DNA of 64,000 bases from Palsa-504 sp963822765 (GTDB taxonomy: Bacteria > Actinomycetota > Actinomycetes > Streptosporangiales > Streptosporangiaceae), in the NCBI GenBank assembly GCA_963822765.1, contig CAWGJL010000054.1, positions 1 to 64,000 on the forward strand. The letters run 5' to 3'. The notes below the pieces were generated by a model. It did not search any database and was not told the origin of the DNA. It saw nothing but the letters and a program-made list of their open reading frames with translations. Within the stretch, counting starts at the first letter, position 1, and every line of letters starts with the position of its first letter. The position numbers and the translations under genes are program-made. This document shows positions 17,150 to 25,422 of the stretch, piece by piece.

Positions 17150-18313
17150 CTACTCCGTGTTGTAGGCCTCGATGGCGCCGTCGGCGCCGACGGCGTAGCA
17201 GGCGGTCGTGGTGATGCAGGTGATGCCGTTCAGGTTCCGCCGGACCGGGGTCTTGACCTTCGCGAACCTGGTGCCGTTGGTGGTGCGGGTGATCGTCCCG
17301 CCGGCGCCGGCCGTGTAGCAGGTACGGGCGGCCGGGCAGGCAATGTCGTCGATGTACAGGCCGACCGGCACCGTGACGCCGGGGCCGTTCCGCCCGGTAG
17401 CGGTGTAAATGCCTATGGTGCTGCTGCCGTCGCCGAACGGGTTGGAATTGTTGACCGCGTAGCAGCCGGTGCTGGCCGGGCAGGAACCCAGGTCGGTGGG
17501 CGGCTCCGAGCAGGGGTTGTTCGCGGAACAGCCCGGCTCCAGGCGCCAGGACCGGCCGGGAGCCGACGTCACCAGCAGGGCGGAGGCGAACCCCTCGTGG
17601 CTGCCGATGAGCTGGTTGCCGCCGGCCCAGCATGGCCCGGAGGGCGCGCACGATACCCACTCCAGCGGGTAGCGGTACGGCTGGCTGCAGTCTCCGTTGC
17701 AGACCACGCCGGACGGGATCGGCTGGTGGGTCCAGGTGGTCCCGCTGTTCCGGGTGAGCCAGAGGGAGCTACCGGGTGCGGCGCCGCTGCCCGGGGAAAT
17801 GGGATCGGTGTCCCATCCGCTGGCCGCGGTGGCGACCGCGTAACAGGTGGAGGCGCTGGGGCAGGAGATGTCCAGCAACCCCAGCCGGCACGGCATCTCC
17901 GCCTGCGGACTCGTGCCATCGCCGACCACGCATCCCGCCAGCGACAGCCCGGGGACGTGAATGGGAAGCGTTCGTTTGGTCCAGTGAGCCCCGGCATCGT
18001 GCGTCATCACAATGGTGTCCGGCCGGGCGATCGCGTAGCAGGAGGCCGGGAGCGCGCAGGCGATCCGGTACAACGGCGCCCGAGTCGGGCTGGCCTGGTG
18101 GTGCCAGGTGCGGCCGCCGTCCGTGGTGGCCAGCAGGGTCCCGGCGTCGCCGACCGCGAAGCAGTGCGACGCGGACAGGCACCCGACGTCGTACAGGGTG
18201 CTGGTGGTGCCGCTGCGCTCCGTGTGCCAGCCCGCGGGTGCTGCGGCAGCGGAGCTCTGGGTCGCGCAGCTGGCCACCGCGGCCAGGGCCAGTGCTACCA
18301 GCGTTGCCTTCAT
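17150..18313 (-). CDS. Secreted Cys-rich beta-propeller protein (BNR/YCF48-like), probable lipoprotein
   Basis: 387 residues. The N-terminus MKATLVALALAAVASC is a signal peptide with a lipobox-like VASC, so it is probably lipid-anchored after cleavage. The rest repeats units of about 45-60 residues with paired cysteines and aromatic ends (VGCLSASHCFAVG, ISCPSASTCYAVA, SCPASTGCYAV, IACPAARTCYTAG, ITCITTTACYAVG), together with TTDGGRTWHH-like Asp-box turns. This suggests a disulfide-stapled sialidase/YCF48-type propeller. No catalytic residues are recognised; a binding role at the cell surface is likely. Confidence 0.75.
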   Translation of the reverse strand: MKATLVALALAAVASCATQSSAAAAPAGWHTERSGTTSTLYDVGCLSASHCFAVGDAGTLLATTDGGRTWHHQASPTRAPLYRIACALPASCYAIARPDTIVMTHDAGAHWTKRTLPIHVPGLSLAGCVVGDGTSPQAEMPCRLGLLDISCPSASTCYAVATAASGWDTDPISPGSGAAPGSSLWLTRNSGTTWTHQPIPSGVVCNGDCSQPYRYPLEWVSCAPSGPCWAGGNQLIGSHEGFASALLVTSAPGRSWRLEPGCSANNPCSEPPTDLGSCPASTGCYAVNNSNPFGDGSSTIGIYTATGRNGPGVTVPVGLYIDDIACPAARTCYTAGAGGTITRTTNGTRFAKVKTPVRRNLNGITCITTTACYAVGADGAIEAYNTE

Positions 18314-18371
18314 AGCCGAGTTCTACCCCACCGGGCCCAGAACGAGGCCTCGGGCGAGGCGTGATAAGTAC

Positions 18372-19010
18372 ATGAGCATGGCGCTGGTGAACAATCCGCT
18401 CTTCGCGCGGTACTTCGCCCGGTTCGGCGGGCGCAACGAGGAACGCGGCAACCGGGAGCTCCGCAAGGAGATGCTCTCCGGGCTGTCCGGCCGGGTGCTG
18501 GAGGTCGGCCCGGGCAACGGCCTGAACTTCCCGCACTATCCGCCTTCGGTGCGGGAGGTCGTCGCGGTCGAACCCGAGCCGTACCTGCGCAGCCGCGCGG
18601 TCGGGGCGGCCGCGGCCGCCCCGGTCCCGATCCGGGTCGCGGACGGGTCCGCGGATGAGCTTCCGGCGCCGGACGGCTCGTTCGACGCCGTGGTCGTGTC
18701 CGGGCTGCTGTGCTCGGTGGCCGACCCCTCGGCGGCGCTTACCGAGTTTCACCGGGTCCTGCGGCCCGGCGGCGAGCTGCGCTTCTACGAGCACGTGCGC
18801 AGCCGCGACGTCCTGTTCGCCGGGTTCCAGCAGGCCGCCGACCTGGTGTGGCCGCGGCTGATGGGCGGGTGCCACGTCCAGCGGCAGACCCAGGCGGCCA
18901 TCGACCGGGTGTTCACCATCGAGCGGATCCGCGGCTTCCGGTTCCCGCCGGACGCCCTGGCGTGGCCGGTGGCGCCGCGGATCCTGGGGATAGCGCGGAA
19001 GGCGGGGTAG
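18372..19010 (+). CDS. Class I SAM-dependent methyltransferase
   Basis: 212 residues with the Rossmann-fold SAM site VLEVGPGNGLNFPHYP (about residues 43-58), an acidic strand end VVAVEPEPY, and the post-motif FDAVVVSGLLCSVAD and HRVLRPGGELRFYEHVRS. It resembles UbiE/phospholipid-methyltransferase-like proteins, but the substrate is not evident. ATGs at 18372 and 18378 are both possible. The gene is divergent from the lipoprotein and 43 bases upstream of the ECF sigma gene. Confidence 0.85.
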   Translation: MSMALVNNPLFARYFARFGGRNEERGNRELRKEMLSGLSGRVLEVGPGNGLNFPHYPPSVREVVAVEPEPYLRSRAVGAAAAAPVPIRVADGSADELPAPDGSFDAVVVSGLLCSVADPSAALTEFHRVLRPGGELRFYEHVRSRDVLFAGFQQAADLVWPRLMGGCHVQRQTQAAIDRVFTIERIRGFRFPPDALAWPVAPRILGIARKAG

Positions 19011-19053
19011 CTCCTCCTTGTCACATCCGCGCGCGCTGGCGGTTCAGGGGGCT

Positions 19054-19938
19054 ATGAACCCGATGGACAGGGACGAGTGGCTGGCGGCCCGGTTCGAGGA
19101 GCAGCGAGGCCGTCTGCGGGCGGTCGCCTTCCGGATGCTCGGCTCGCAGGCCGAGGCCGAGGACGCGGTGCAGAACTCCTGGCTGCGGCTCAGCGGCGCC
19201 GACACCTCCGAGGTGGAGAACCTGGCCGGGTGGCTGACCACGGTCGTGGCGCGGGAGTGCCTGAAAATGCTCCGGTCCCGCCGGGGACGCCGGGAAGAAT
19301 CGCTGGCCGAGGAGGAACCGCCAGCGGCCGATCTGGAAACGGGCGGCCCGGAGGGCGCGGTCCTGCTGGCCGACTCGATCGGCCCGGCGCTGATGGTGGT
19401 GCTCGACACCCTGGCCCCGGCCGAACGCCTGGCCTTCGTCCTGCACGACATCTTCGCCGTGCCCTTCGACGACATCGCCCCCATCCTGGAGCGCTCCCCG
19501 GTCGCGACGCGCCAGCTGGCCAGCCGGGCCCGCCGCCGGGTCCAGGGCGCGGCCCCGCCCCGTCAGGTCGACCCGGTCCGTCAGCGGCGGGTGGTCGACG
19601 CGTTCCTGGCCGCGCTGCGGCACGGTGACTTCGACGCGCTGGTGGCCGTGCTCGACCCCGAGGTCCTGCTCCGCGACGACAGCGCCGGGCTACCGGGCGG
19701 TGCCGCGACCCTCCGCGGAGCGCACGCGGTGGGCGCCTACGCGCTCAGGTTCTCGCGTGGCGCCCGGTTCGTCCGCCCGGCGCTGGTGGACGGGACCCCG
19801 GGCCTGGCCATCGGCCCGCGCAGACGGCTGCTCGGGGCGCTGGGGTTCAGCTTCGACGGCGACACGATCACCGCGATCGACATGATCTCCGACCGCGCCC
19901 GGCTCCGGCACGTCGACCTGGCTGCCCATGGTCAGTAA
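19054..19938 (+). CDS. ECF sigma factor with SnoaL-like C-terminal domain (SigJ/ECF41 type)
   Basis: 294 residues. Sigma2 region about 8-75 (RAVAFRMLGSQAEAEDAVQNSWLRL), sigma4 about 110-165 (LAPAERLAFVLHDIFAVPFDDIA, RSPVATRQLASRARRRV), then a SnoaL-like domain (about 180-290) in place of a separate anti-sigma factor. In this class the C-terminal domain itself modulates activity. The ATG at 19054 follows CAGGGGG. The upstream methyltransferase is on the same strand but no target promoter can be named. Confidence 0.88.
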   Translation: MNPMDRDEWLAARFEEQRGRLRAVAFRMLGSQAEAEDAVQNSWLRLSGADTSEVENLAGWLTTVVARECLKMLRSRRGRREESLAEEEPPAADLETGGPEGAVLLADSIGPALMVVLDTLAPAERLAFVLHDIFAVPFDDIAPILERSPVATRQLASRARRRVQGAAPPRQVDPVRQRRVVDAFLAALRHGDFDALVAVLDPEVLLRDDSAGLPGGAATLRGAHAVGAYALRFSRGARFVRPALVDGTPGLAIGPRRRLLGALGFSFDGDTITAIDMISDRARLRHVDLAAHGQ

Positions 19939-19941
19939 GGC

Positions 19942-20199
19942 TCAGTCCAGGCCCCAGGTCGTCCAGTCCGAAGGCGGCGTGTCGGGGGTGATGGCCAGCA
20001 GCACCCGGCCCTCCGCCTCCAGCGCCCGCAGGTGCTCCTGGTCGTCCAGGATCTTCATCCCGTGCTTGTCCCGGATGGCCCGGAAGCGGGGCAACTCGGC
20101 GGCGATGTCCTCGCGGATCTGGACCGCGGCCGGGACCAGCACCGCGCGGAACCCGGTGGGGTCATCGATGAGCTGCCGAATTGAGTGCGTCGCTGACAT
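19942..20199 (-). CDS. Hypothetical 85-residue protein
   Basis: A small acidic protein (MSATHSIRQLIDDPTGFRAV...) with no recognised domain. Its reading frame has normal codon use and an A+T-rich upstream region (20200-20235) containing attatt/ataatt stretches suited to a promoter. No ribosome site precedes the ATG at 20199, so translation may be leaderless. It is convergent with the sigma factor gene (3-base gap). Function unknown. Confidence 0.6.
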   Translation of the reverse strand: MSATHSIRQLIDDPTGFRAVLVPAAVQIREDIAAELPRFRAIRDKHGMKILDDQEHLRALEAEGRVLLAITPDTPPSDWTTWGLD

Positions 20200-20854
20200 G
20201 GATAATTATTCGTCGGCTAATATGGAAATCGAGTTCCGCTCGGCTTTTCCTGATGGGCATAGGGCAGCCGGCCATGAAAAGGCGCCCTTGATCTGGATTA
20301 CATGATTGTGCAGCGCCAGGAATGCTTGCCTCTACCGCGAAGAGTGCACGATCGATCCAGCGGCTGGCCGAGAGCCCGTGGTATTCGATCTCGCCCGCTA
20401 TGGCCGGCGGCTCGGCTCCAAGCTGCGATTCGATGACCATGGCAACGACCTGCCCGTCGCTTTTGTTCAGCCGGGGCGTCGCGTTTGGCCCCGGCGGCAG
20501 CGATGGCGGGCTCGCTCCCGGCCAAGAATCCGCACATCTGTTCGGGCAAATCCATAGTCTCGGGGCTGTGCGCCGTGCCGCTGCCCCAGCTCAGGACGCA
20601 CTCACCTGGTAGTGCGGTTGACCGTAGGCGACCCCGTCCCCTCACCCGTTTCTGGCCTGAAATGGCAGGCGTGTCTAACTGGAAATGAAAGCCGGATACC
20701 GGGGAATTATCACATCCGGAACGTTGCGGGCGAGAGATATTCGCTTAATTTGCAATTAGGAGGTTATTCCGCTAGAATTTGCCTTAATCCGCGGTCCGGA
20801 GCCGGCAGCGTAGCTTGTGACGAGAATCGTGAGATGTTGAGGGGAACCGCAGAT
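20200..20854. other. 655-base stretch without a convincing gene
   Basis: Several frames are open but none has a start, ribosome site and codon bias together. A minus-strand frame (about 20280-20600) reads TPRLNKSDGQVVAMVIESQLGAEPP and downstream residues with protein-like character but lacks an upstream start, so it may be a decayed gene. The A+T content rises at 20200-20240 and 20690-20780, probably promoter DNA for the two flanking genes. No RNA gene is recognised. Confidence 0.4.
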
Positions 20855-21130
20855 ATGGCACTCGGTATGTACTTCACGCCCAGTTCGTTCACGCCGGCGC
20901 GGTACGACGACACACTCAAGCGGCTCGAAGATGCTGGCGCCGGGTCGCCCCCCGGAAGGCTGTACCACGTGGCTATGGAAGCGGACGGCCTGATCCAGGT
21001 GTTCGACGTGTGGGAATCTGAGGCGTCGTTCGAGGCCTTCGGGAAGACGCTGATGCCGATCATGACAGACCTAGGGGCTGACCCTGGCCAGCCGCAGGTC
21101 TCGCCCGTCCACAACATAATCAAGGGCTGA
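20855..21130 (+). CDS. Small dimeric alpha/beta-barrel (ABM-like) protein
   Basis: 91 residues starting MALGMYFTPSSFTPARYDDT. The sequence YHVAMEADGLIQVFDVWESEASFEAFGKTLMPIM is typical of the single-domain ferredoxin-like barrels (antibiotic-monooxygenase/EthD-like) often annotated as hypothetical in actinobacteria. The ATG at 20855 follows GAGGGGA by about 8 bases. A strong hairpin at 21181-21214 probably terminates it. Enzymatic activity cannot be predicted. Confidence 0.75.
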   Translation: MALGMYFTPSSFTPARYDDTLKRLEDAGAGSPPGRLYHVAMEADGLIQVFDVWESEASFEAFGKTLMPIMTDLGADPGQPQVSPVHNIIKG

Positions 21131-21180
21131 CGCTCGACGCGAGCGGCCACGTCGGCTGTGCTCGACACGACGGGCTTGGG

Positions 21181-21214
21181 TTAAGCGGGACGGCGCCTGC
21201 GCCGTCCCGCTTAA
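21181..21214 (+). terminator. Strong hairpin downstream of the small barrel protein
   Basis: ttaagcgggacggcg (21181-21195) and its exact inverse (21200-21214) form a 15-base stem with a 4-base loop. It lacks a long T-run but is placed 50 bases after the stop. It could act in either direction. Confidence 0.6.
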
Positions 21215-21219
21215 CTTAA

Positions 21220-21537
21220 CCCAGCGGCGCGGATGCGCCGGGCGGCCCCCCTGGGGCAGGACCCGGCGCGGGGCAAAGCAATGGAGCAAAAGACCTCAAC
21301 GTCTGTTCTTTCTACGCCAAGCGCGAGGATGGACCATTCCCTTATGGATGCCGCATTGTGGACTTAGACTGGCAGCTGGACCGGGTCTACTTCCTGGCCT
21401 TCTTGAACCCTCGCGGGGACAACCGGATCCAGCCCTTACCGCCAGGTCGGCCAGTCTCTGCAACGGTAGGTGAGCGGACGACGGAACTCGGCTGGTTTAC
21501 CGCTCATGCCGCATATTGTAAGGTGCGCAGGGTTTAA
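21220..21537 (+). pseudogene. Start-less protein-like reading frame (possible gene remnant)
   Basis: Codons from 21220 to the TAA at 21535-21537 are open and read like real protein (LNVCSFYAKREDGPFPYGC, then RIVDLDWQLDRVYFLAFLNP, then VGERTTELGWFTAHAAY). There is no ATG or GTG before the GTG at 21358, which would discard half of it. G+C is lower than in the surroundings. The likeliest explanation is a 5'-deleted gene left after recombination. No family was recognised. Confidence 0.4.
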
Positions 21538-21644
21538 ACCGGGACGAGCTCTACGTGAATCTCGGCTGCTTGCGCGAGTGTGCGCAGGTCGCCGGGATCC
21601 GAAGTGAGGATGTCGTCGCCGTCGGCTGCCAGGCACACTACAGC
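21534..21644 (-). pseudogene. PIN-domain toxin, C-terminal fragment
   Basis: The minus-strand frame following a TAG at 21645-21647 reads AVVCLAADGDDILTSDPGDL and on to RTLAQAAEIHVELVPV before TAA (21534-21536). This matches the final strand and acidic metal-ligand region of VapC-type PIN RNases (LTSDPxDLxxLA). Only about 37 of about 130 residues remain, so it is a remnant. It belongs to a different PIN subgroup from the N-terminal fragment at 8104-8322. Confidence 0.6.
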
Positions 21645-21732
21645 CTAACGCGCTCGTCCCGGTGGCAACTTCCATGCTGAGACGTCCGCGCTAATGATGC
21701 GTCGCGAAGGTTGCTCGAACAGGCTGCGGCGC

Positions 21733-24483
21733 TCACAGATGGGTCCCGAGGAAGGCCAGGTCGAGCATCCCGTCCGGGCCTAGCGCCAGGCCCCGGGCGT
21801 AGTCCCGGTCGAACTGCTCCTGGCTGAGGTGCCCGCGAAGCTGCGCGAGGCTTTCGCGGCGATAGCGACCTTCGGGCTCCTGCCAGGGCTCCCCGGTCCG
21901 GTCGAGAGTGGCTTGCGCGATGCCGTGGAGCACGCAGGCCCGCGGCCACTCGCCCGCATCCTCGGCCACGCACGCCAGGCCGAGCACGGCGTAGGCGATA
22001 TCGGAGCGATGGCCGCTGCGGCGGCTCATCCGCAACGCGGCCTCGAAGCTGGACCGCGCTCCGTCGTGGTCGCCGTCCAGGCGCCGCACCCAGCCCAGGT
22101 TGATCGCCACGCTGTCGCTGTTCTCCCCGGTCGCCTGCGCGGCTTGGGCTGCCGCTTCCAGGTAGGCCCGGGCGGCGGGGATGTCACCGACGCGGAGCGC
22201 GTGCACGCCCGCGTTGTTGTAAAGGATGCAGGCGAACAGCTGGTCGCCGGAGCGCTGGGTACAGGCGATGGCCTCGTTGAACAGGTCCCAGGCACGGACC
22301 GGATCGATCAGGTCGATGCACATCAGGTATCCCGACAGGGCCTCGGCGAGCAGGACGTCATCAGCCAGGGGCCGGGCCCGCTCGACGGCTTCCTGACCGA
22401 GCGGCAGACCGCGCTCGGCCTGGCCGGCGAAGTAGCAGGCCGAGCTGAGGTTGGCCAGGGCCTGGATGAGCAGCCGGCTGTCGTCCAGCTGCCGGCCGAG
22501 CTCAACTGCCCGTTCGCCGTACCGCTGCGCCGAGGCTATGTCGGAGACGCGGGAGATGCTCGCGGCCACGACCAGAGCCTCGCCGAACAGCATCGGGTCC
22601 GCCCGGGCATCGGGCCGCTCGAGCGCCGGCATGAGCAGGTCCAGGGCTTCACCGGCCCGGCCGCGTCCCAGCCAGTAGCGGCCCTGGGCTACGGCGAAGC
22701 GCAGCATCTGCTCGGTCCCGTCTGGGACGCGGGACGCATAGCGGGCCGCATGCCGCAGGTTCGCATGATCGGCGTCCAGCCGGGCGAACCAGCTGCCCTG
22801 GTCGGGTTCTTCCAGATGAGGGGCCGCCGCCTCGGCGACAGACAGGTAATGCTGGCTGTGGGCCGCCGCGAGGACGGCGGGCTCGTCCTCGCCTGCCTCG
22901 CCGAGGCGTTCCGCGGCGAACTGGCGGATCGTCTCCAGCAGCCGGTAACGCAGGGAGCCTCCGGCTGGCTCGGCCACGACCAAGCTCTTGTCCACCAGCG
23001 CACCAAGAAGCTCGGCGACGTCGAATACCGCGATGTCACCCAAGCCGCAGACCGCTTCGACGGCGTCGAGGTCGAAGGTCTCGGCGAACACCGACAGGCG
23101 GCGCAAAAGCATCTGCTCGGCGCCGTTGAGCAGCGAATAGGACCAGTCGACGGTCGCCCGCAGCGTCTGCTGTCGCGCCAGGGCGGTGCGGCTCCCGCCG
23201 GTGAGCAGGCGAAAGCGCTGGTCGAGGCGATCATGAAGGCCGTTAAGGGACAGGGAGCGCAACCGGGCGACGGCGAGCTCGATGGCCAGCGGCAGCCCGT
23301 CCAGCCGCCGGCAGATCGACACGATAACCGGGACCGTCTCTTCGTCGACCGTCAGCGCGGTGCCCTGGGCCCGGGCCCGGTCCAGGAACAGCGCGATCGC
23401 GTCTGAGGACTCGGGCGCCAAGGAGCCGGGGCCGTCGGAGGCAGGCAACGACAACGACGGGACCCGGTAGATGGTCTCTCCGCCGATGCCGAGCGGTTCG
23501 CGGCTGGTGGCGATCAGACGGACCCGCGGGCATCGCCGGACGAGGGCATCGGCGGTCTTGGCGCAGGCGTCGATCAGGTGCTCGCAGTTGTCCAGCACGA
23601 TCAGGATGTCCTGCGGAGCCAGGGCATCGAGCAGGACCTCCAACGCTGGCCGGCCGCCTCGCGGGGCAATCCCGAGCGCCCCGGAGATGGCCGGCGGCAC
23701 GGCGTCCGGATCGGATAGCGCGGCCAGCTCGACCAGCCACACCCCGTCGCCGGCGCCGTCGAGCATCTCGGCGGCCACCTGCAGGCTCAGCCGGGTCTTG
23801 CCGCATCCGCCGGACCCGGCCAGGGTGACCATACGCGAGGACTCCACCAGGGCCCGTACTTCAGACACCTCCCGGGCACGTCCGACGAACGTCGAGAGCT
23901 GGGCCGGGAGGTTGTTCGGAAGCGCCGGGTTGCCGAGCGAGCGCAACGGGGGGAACTCCGCCCGCAGGCCCGGGGCCTGGAGCTGGAAGATACGTTCCGG
24001 GCGGCCGAGGTCCTTCAGCCGGTGGACGCCGAGATCCTTGAGCGCCGCGTCCGCCGGAAGGCTGTCGCGCACCAGGACGGCCGCCGTCTCGGACAGCAGG
24101 ACCTGGCCGCCGTACCCGACCGCGGCCACCCGGGCGGCGCGGTGGACATCGAGGCCGACCAGGCCGGTGGCCGTCGTCGACGCCTCGCCCGTGTGGATGC
24201 CCATCCGCACCCGGACGTGCTCCCCCGCGGGCCAGGCGTGAGCCGCCAGGGCCGTTTGCATGTCGGTGACCGCGGCCAGGCAGGCGCTCGGTGAGGAGAA
24301 CACGGCGAACAGCCCATCTCCCTGGTTGTCCACTTCCCGGCCGCCGTGAGCGGCCAGGCCCGACCGGATGATCGAGCGCGCATCGGCGAGGACCTGCGCG
24401 TAGAGGCTTTCTCTCAGGCGCCGCAGCAGCACGGTCGAACCCTCGATGTCGGTGAAGAGAAACGTGAAAGTCTCCACGGACAT
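21733..24483 (-). CDS. Class III nucleotidyl-cyclase-like domain + STAND ATPase + TPR regulator
   Basis: 916 residues. Residues 1-165 are a class III cyclase homology domain (FLFTDIEGST, NQGDGLFAVF, MGIHTGEAS, GLDVHRAARVAAVGYGGQVLLSE). Residues about 190-470 are an NB-ARC-like ATPase (GSGGCGKTRLSLQVA, ILIVLDNCEHL, GLPLAIELA). The rest is TPR-like helices to the C-terminus. The layout resembles mycobacterial cyclase/ATPase regulators, but the terminal LuxR domain found in several of them is missing. Both metal Asp residues are present; the usual Asn of the VN.AAR motif is His, so cyclase activity is doubtful. Start at 24483; no clear ribosome site. Confidence 0.85.
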   Translation of the reverse strand: MSVETFTFLFTDIEGSTVLLRRLRESLYAQVLADARSIIRSGLAAHGGREVDNQGDGLFAVFSSPSACLAAVTDMQTALAAHAWPAGEHVRVRMGIHTGEASTTATGLVGLDVHRAARVAAVGYGGQVLLSETAAVLVRDSLPADAALKDLGVHRLKDLGRPERIFQLQAPGLRAEFPPLRSLGNPALPNNLPAQLSTFVGRAREVSEVRALVESSRMVTLAGSGGCGKTRLSLQVAAEMLDGAGDGVWLVELAALSDPDAVPPAISGALGIAPRGGRPALEVLLDALAPQDILIVLDNCEHLIDACAKTADALVRRCPRVRLIATSREPLGIGGETIYRVPSLSLPASDGPGSLAPESSDAIALFLDRARAQGTALTVDEETVPVIVSICRRLDGLPLAIELAVARLRSLSLNGLHDRLDQRFRLLTGGSRTALARQQTLRATVDWSYSLLNGAEQMLLRRLSVFAETFDLDAVEAVCGLGDIAVFDVAELLGALVDKSLVVAEPAGGSLRYRLLETIRQFAAERLGEAGEDEPAVLAAAHSQHYLSVAEAAAPHLEEPDQGSWFARLDADHANLRHAARYASRVPDGTEQMLRFAVAQGRYWLGRGRAGEALDLLMPALERPDARADPMLFGEALVVAASISRVSDIASAQRYGERAVELGRQLDDSRLLIQALANLSSACYFAGQAERGLPLGQEAVERARPLADDVLLAEALSGYLMCIDLIDPVRAWDLFNEAIACTQRSGDQLFACILYNNAGVHALRVGDIPAARAYLEAAAQAAQATGENSDSVAINLGWVRRLDGDHDGARSSFEAALRMSRRSGHRSDIAYAVLGLACVAEDAGEWPRACVLHGIAQATLDRTGEPWQEPEGRYRRESLAQLRGHLSQEQFDRDYARGLALGPDGMLDLAFLGTHL

Positions 24484-24501
24484 AGCCTAGGTCGGCATCG
24501 C

Positions 24502-25329
24502 TCAGCGGCCCTGCCACCGGGGCTGGCGGCCGGCGGTGAAGGCGGCGTGGAACTCGGCGTAGTCCTGGCCCTTCATCAGCAGGGCCTGGGTCATCGCCTC
24601 CAGTTCGACCGCGGCCGACAGGCTCATGTCCTGCTCCCGGGTCAGCAGCGCCTTGGTCTGCGCGTAGGCCTGGGTGGGCCCGGACGCAAGCCGGCTCGCG
24701 AGCCCGCTCACGGCCTCCTCGAACTCATCGGCCTGCACCAGGGAAGAGACCAGCCCGATCCGGAACGCCTCGTCGGCGTGGACCGTGTCGCCGAGCATCA
24801 GCAGCCGGGTCGCGTGCCCGAGCCCGACCAGCCGGGGCAGCAGGTAGGCCGCGCCCATGTCCGCGCCGGACAGCCCGACCTTGGTGAACAGGAACGCGAA
24901 CCGGGCCGCGGGGGTGCAGACCCGGAAGTCGGCGGCGAGCGCGATGACCGCCCCGGCCCCGGCCGCCATGCCGTGCACGGCCGCGATGATCGGCACCGGG
25001 CATTCGCGCATGCCCCGGATGACCTCGCCCGTCATCCGGGTGAAGGCCAGCAGCTGGTCCGGGGGCATGGACAAGGTGGCGCCGATGATCTCGTTGACGT
25101 CGCCGCCCGAGCAGAACGCCCGGCCGCTGCCCCGCACGACCAGGACCCGCACGTCGTCCCGCTGCGGGAGCTCGGCGAGCAGGTCCCGCAGGTCGGCGTA
25201 CGCTTCGAAGGTGAGCGCGTTGAGCTTGTCCGGGCGGTCAAGGGTCACGGTGGCCACGCCGTCGGCCAGCGCGAACCGGAAGTGCTGCCACTGGCTGGTC
25301 AGCGGGGCCGAAGCACGGAACGGGCTCAT
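24502..25329 (-). CDS. Enoyl-CoA hydratase/isomerase family protein
   Basis: 275 residues of the crotonase fold. The oxyanion-hole segments are RAFCSGGDVNEI (about residues 70-80) and HGMAAGAGAVIALAADFRV (about 117-135), followed by KVGLSGADMGAAYLLPRLVG. It starts at 25329 after AGGAGCG and is divergent from the aryl-CoA ligase, so the two probably share a control region. It would hydrate or cleave an enoyl-CoA formed from the reduced ring. The exact reaction (hydratase, isomerase or ring hydrolase) cannot be read from sequence. Confidence 0.9.
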   Translation of the reverse strand: MSPFRASAPLTSQWQHFRFALADGVATVTLDRPDKLNALTFEAYADLRDLLAELPQRDDVRVLVVRGSGRAFCSGGDVNEIIGATLSMPPDQLLAFTRMTGEVIRGMRECPVPIIAAVHGMAAGAGAVIALAADFRVCTPAARFAFLFTKVGLSGADMGAAYLLPRLVGLGHATRLLMLGDTVHADEAFRIGLVSSLVQADEFEEAVSGLASRLASGPTQAYAQTKALLTREQDMSLSAAVELEAMTQALLMKGQDYAEFHAAFTAGRQPRWQGR

Positions 25330-25356
25330 CTCGGACGCTCCTGGTATGGCGATCTC

Positions 25357-25385
25357 TTGACTGCCGTCATAAAAGGTAAATACTG
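25357..25385 (+). promoter_or_regulatory. Candidate promoter of the aryl-CoA ligase gene
   Basis: TTGACT (25357-25362) and ATACTG (25380-25385) are separated by 17 bases, within the divergent 93-base region between the hydratase and ligase genes. The -10 match is imperfect; the region also holds an A+T-rich ataaaaggtaaata stretch. Confidence 0.35.
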
Positions 25386-25422
25386 GTGACCTACCCTACG
25401 GGACACAAGGAAGTGCGGCCAG

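Noticed and set aside
20298..20645. 115-residue minus-strand frame as a gene
   Set aside because: Its C-terminal half has no protein character and the better-looking segment is in another frame; only a possible decayed gene is noted.
8104..21644. The two PIN fragments as halves of one toxin gene split by an insertion
   Set aside because: They belong to different PIN subgroups by their motifs and are on opposite strands with 13 kb of ordinary genes between.
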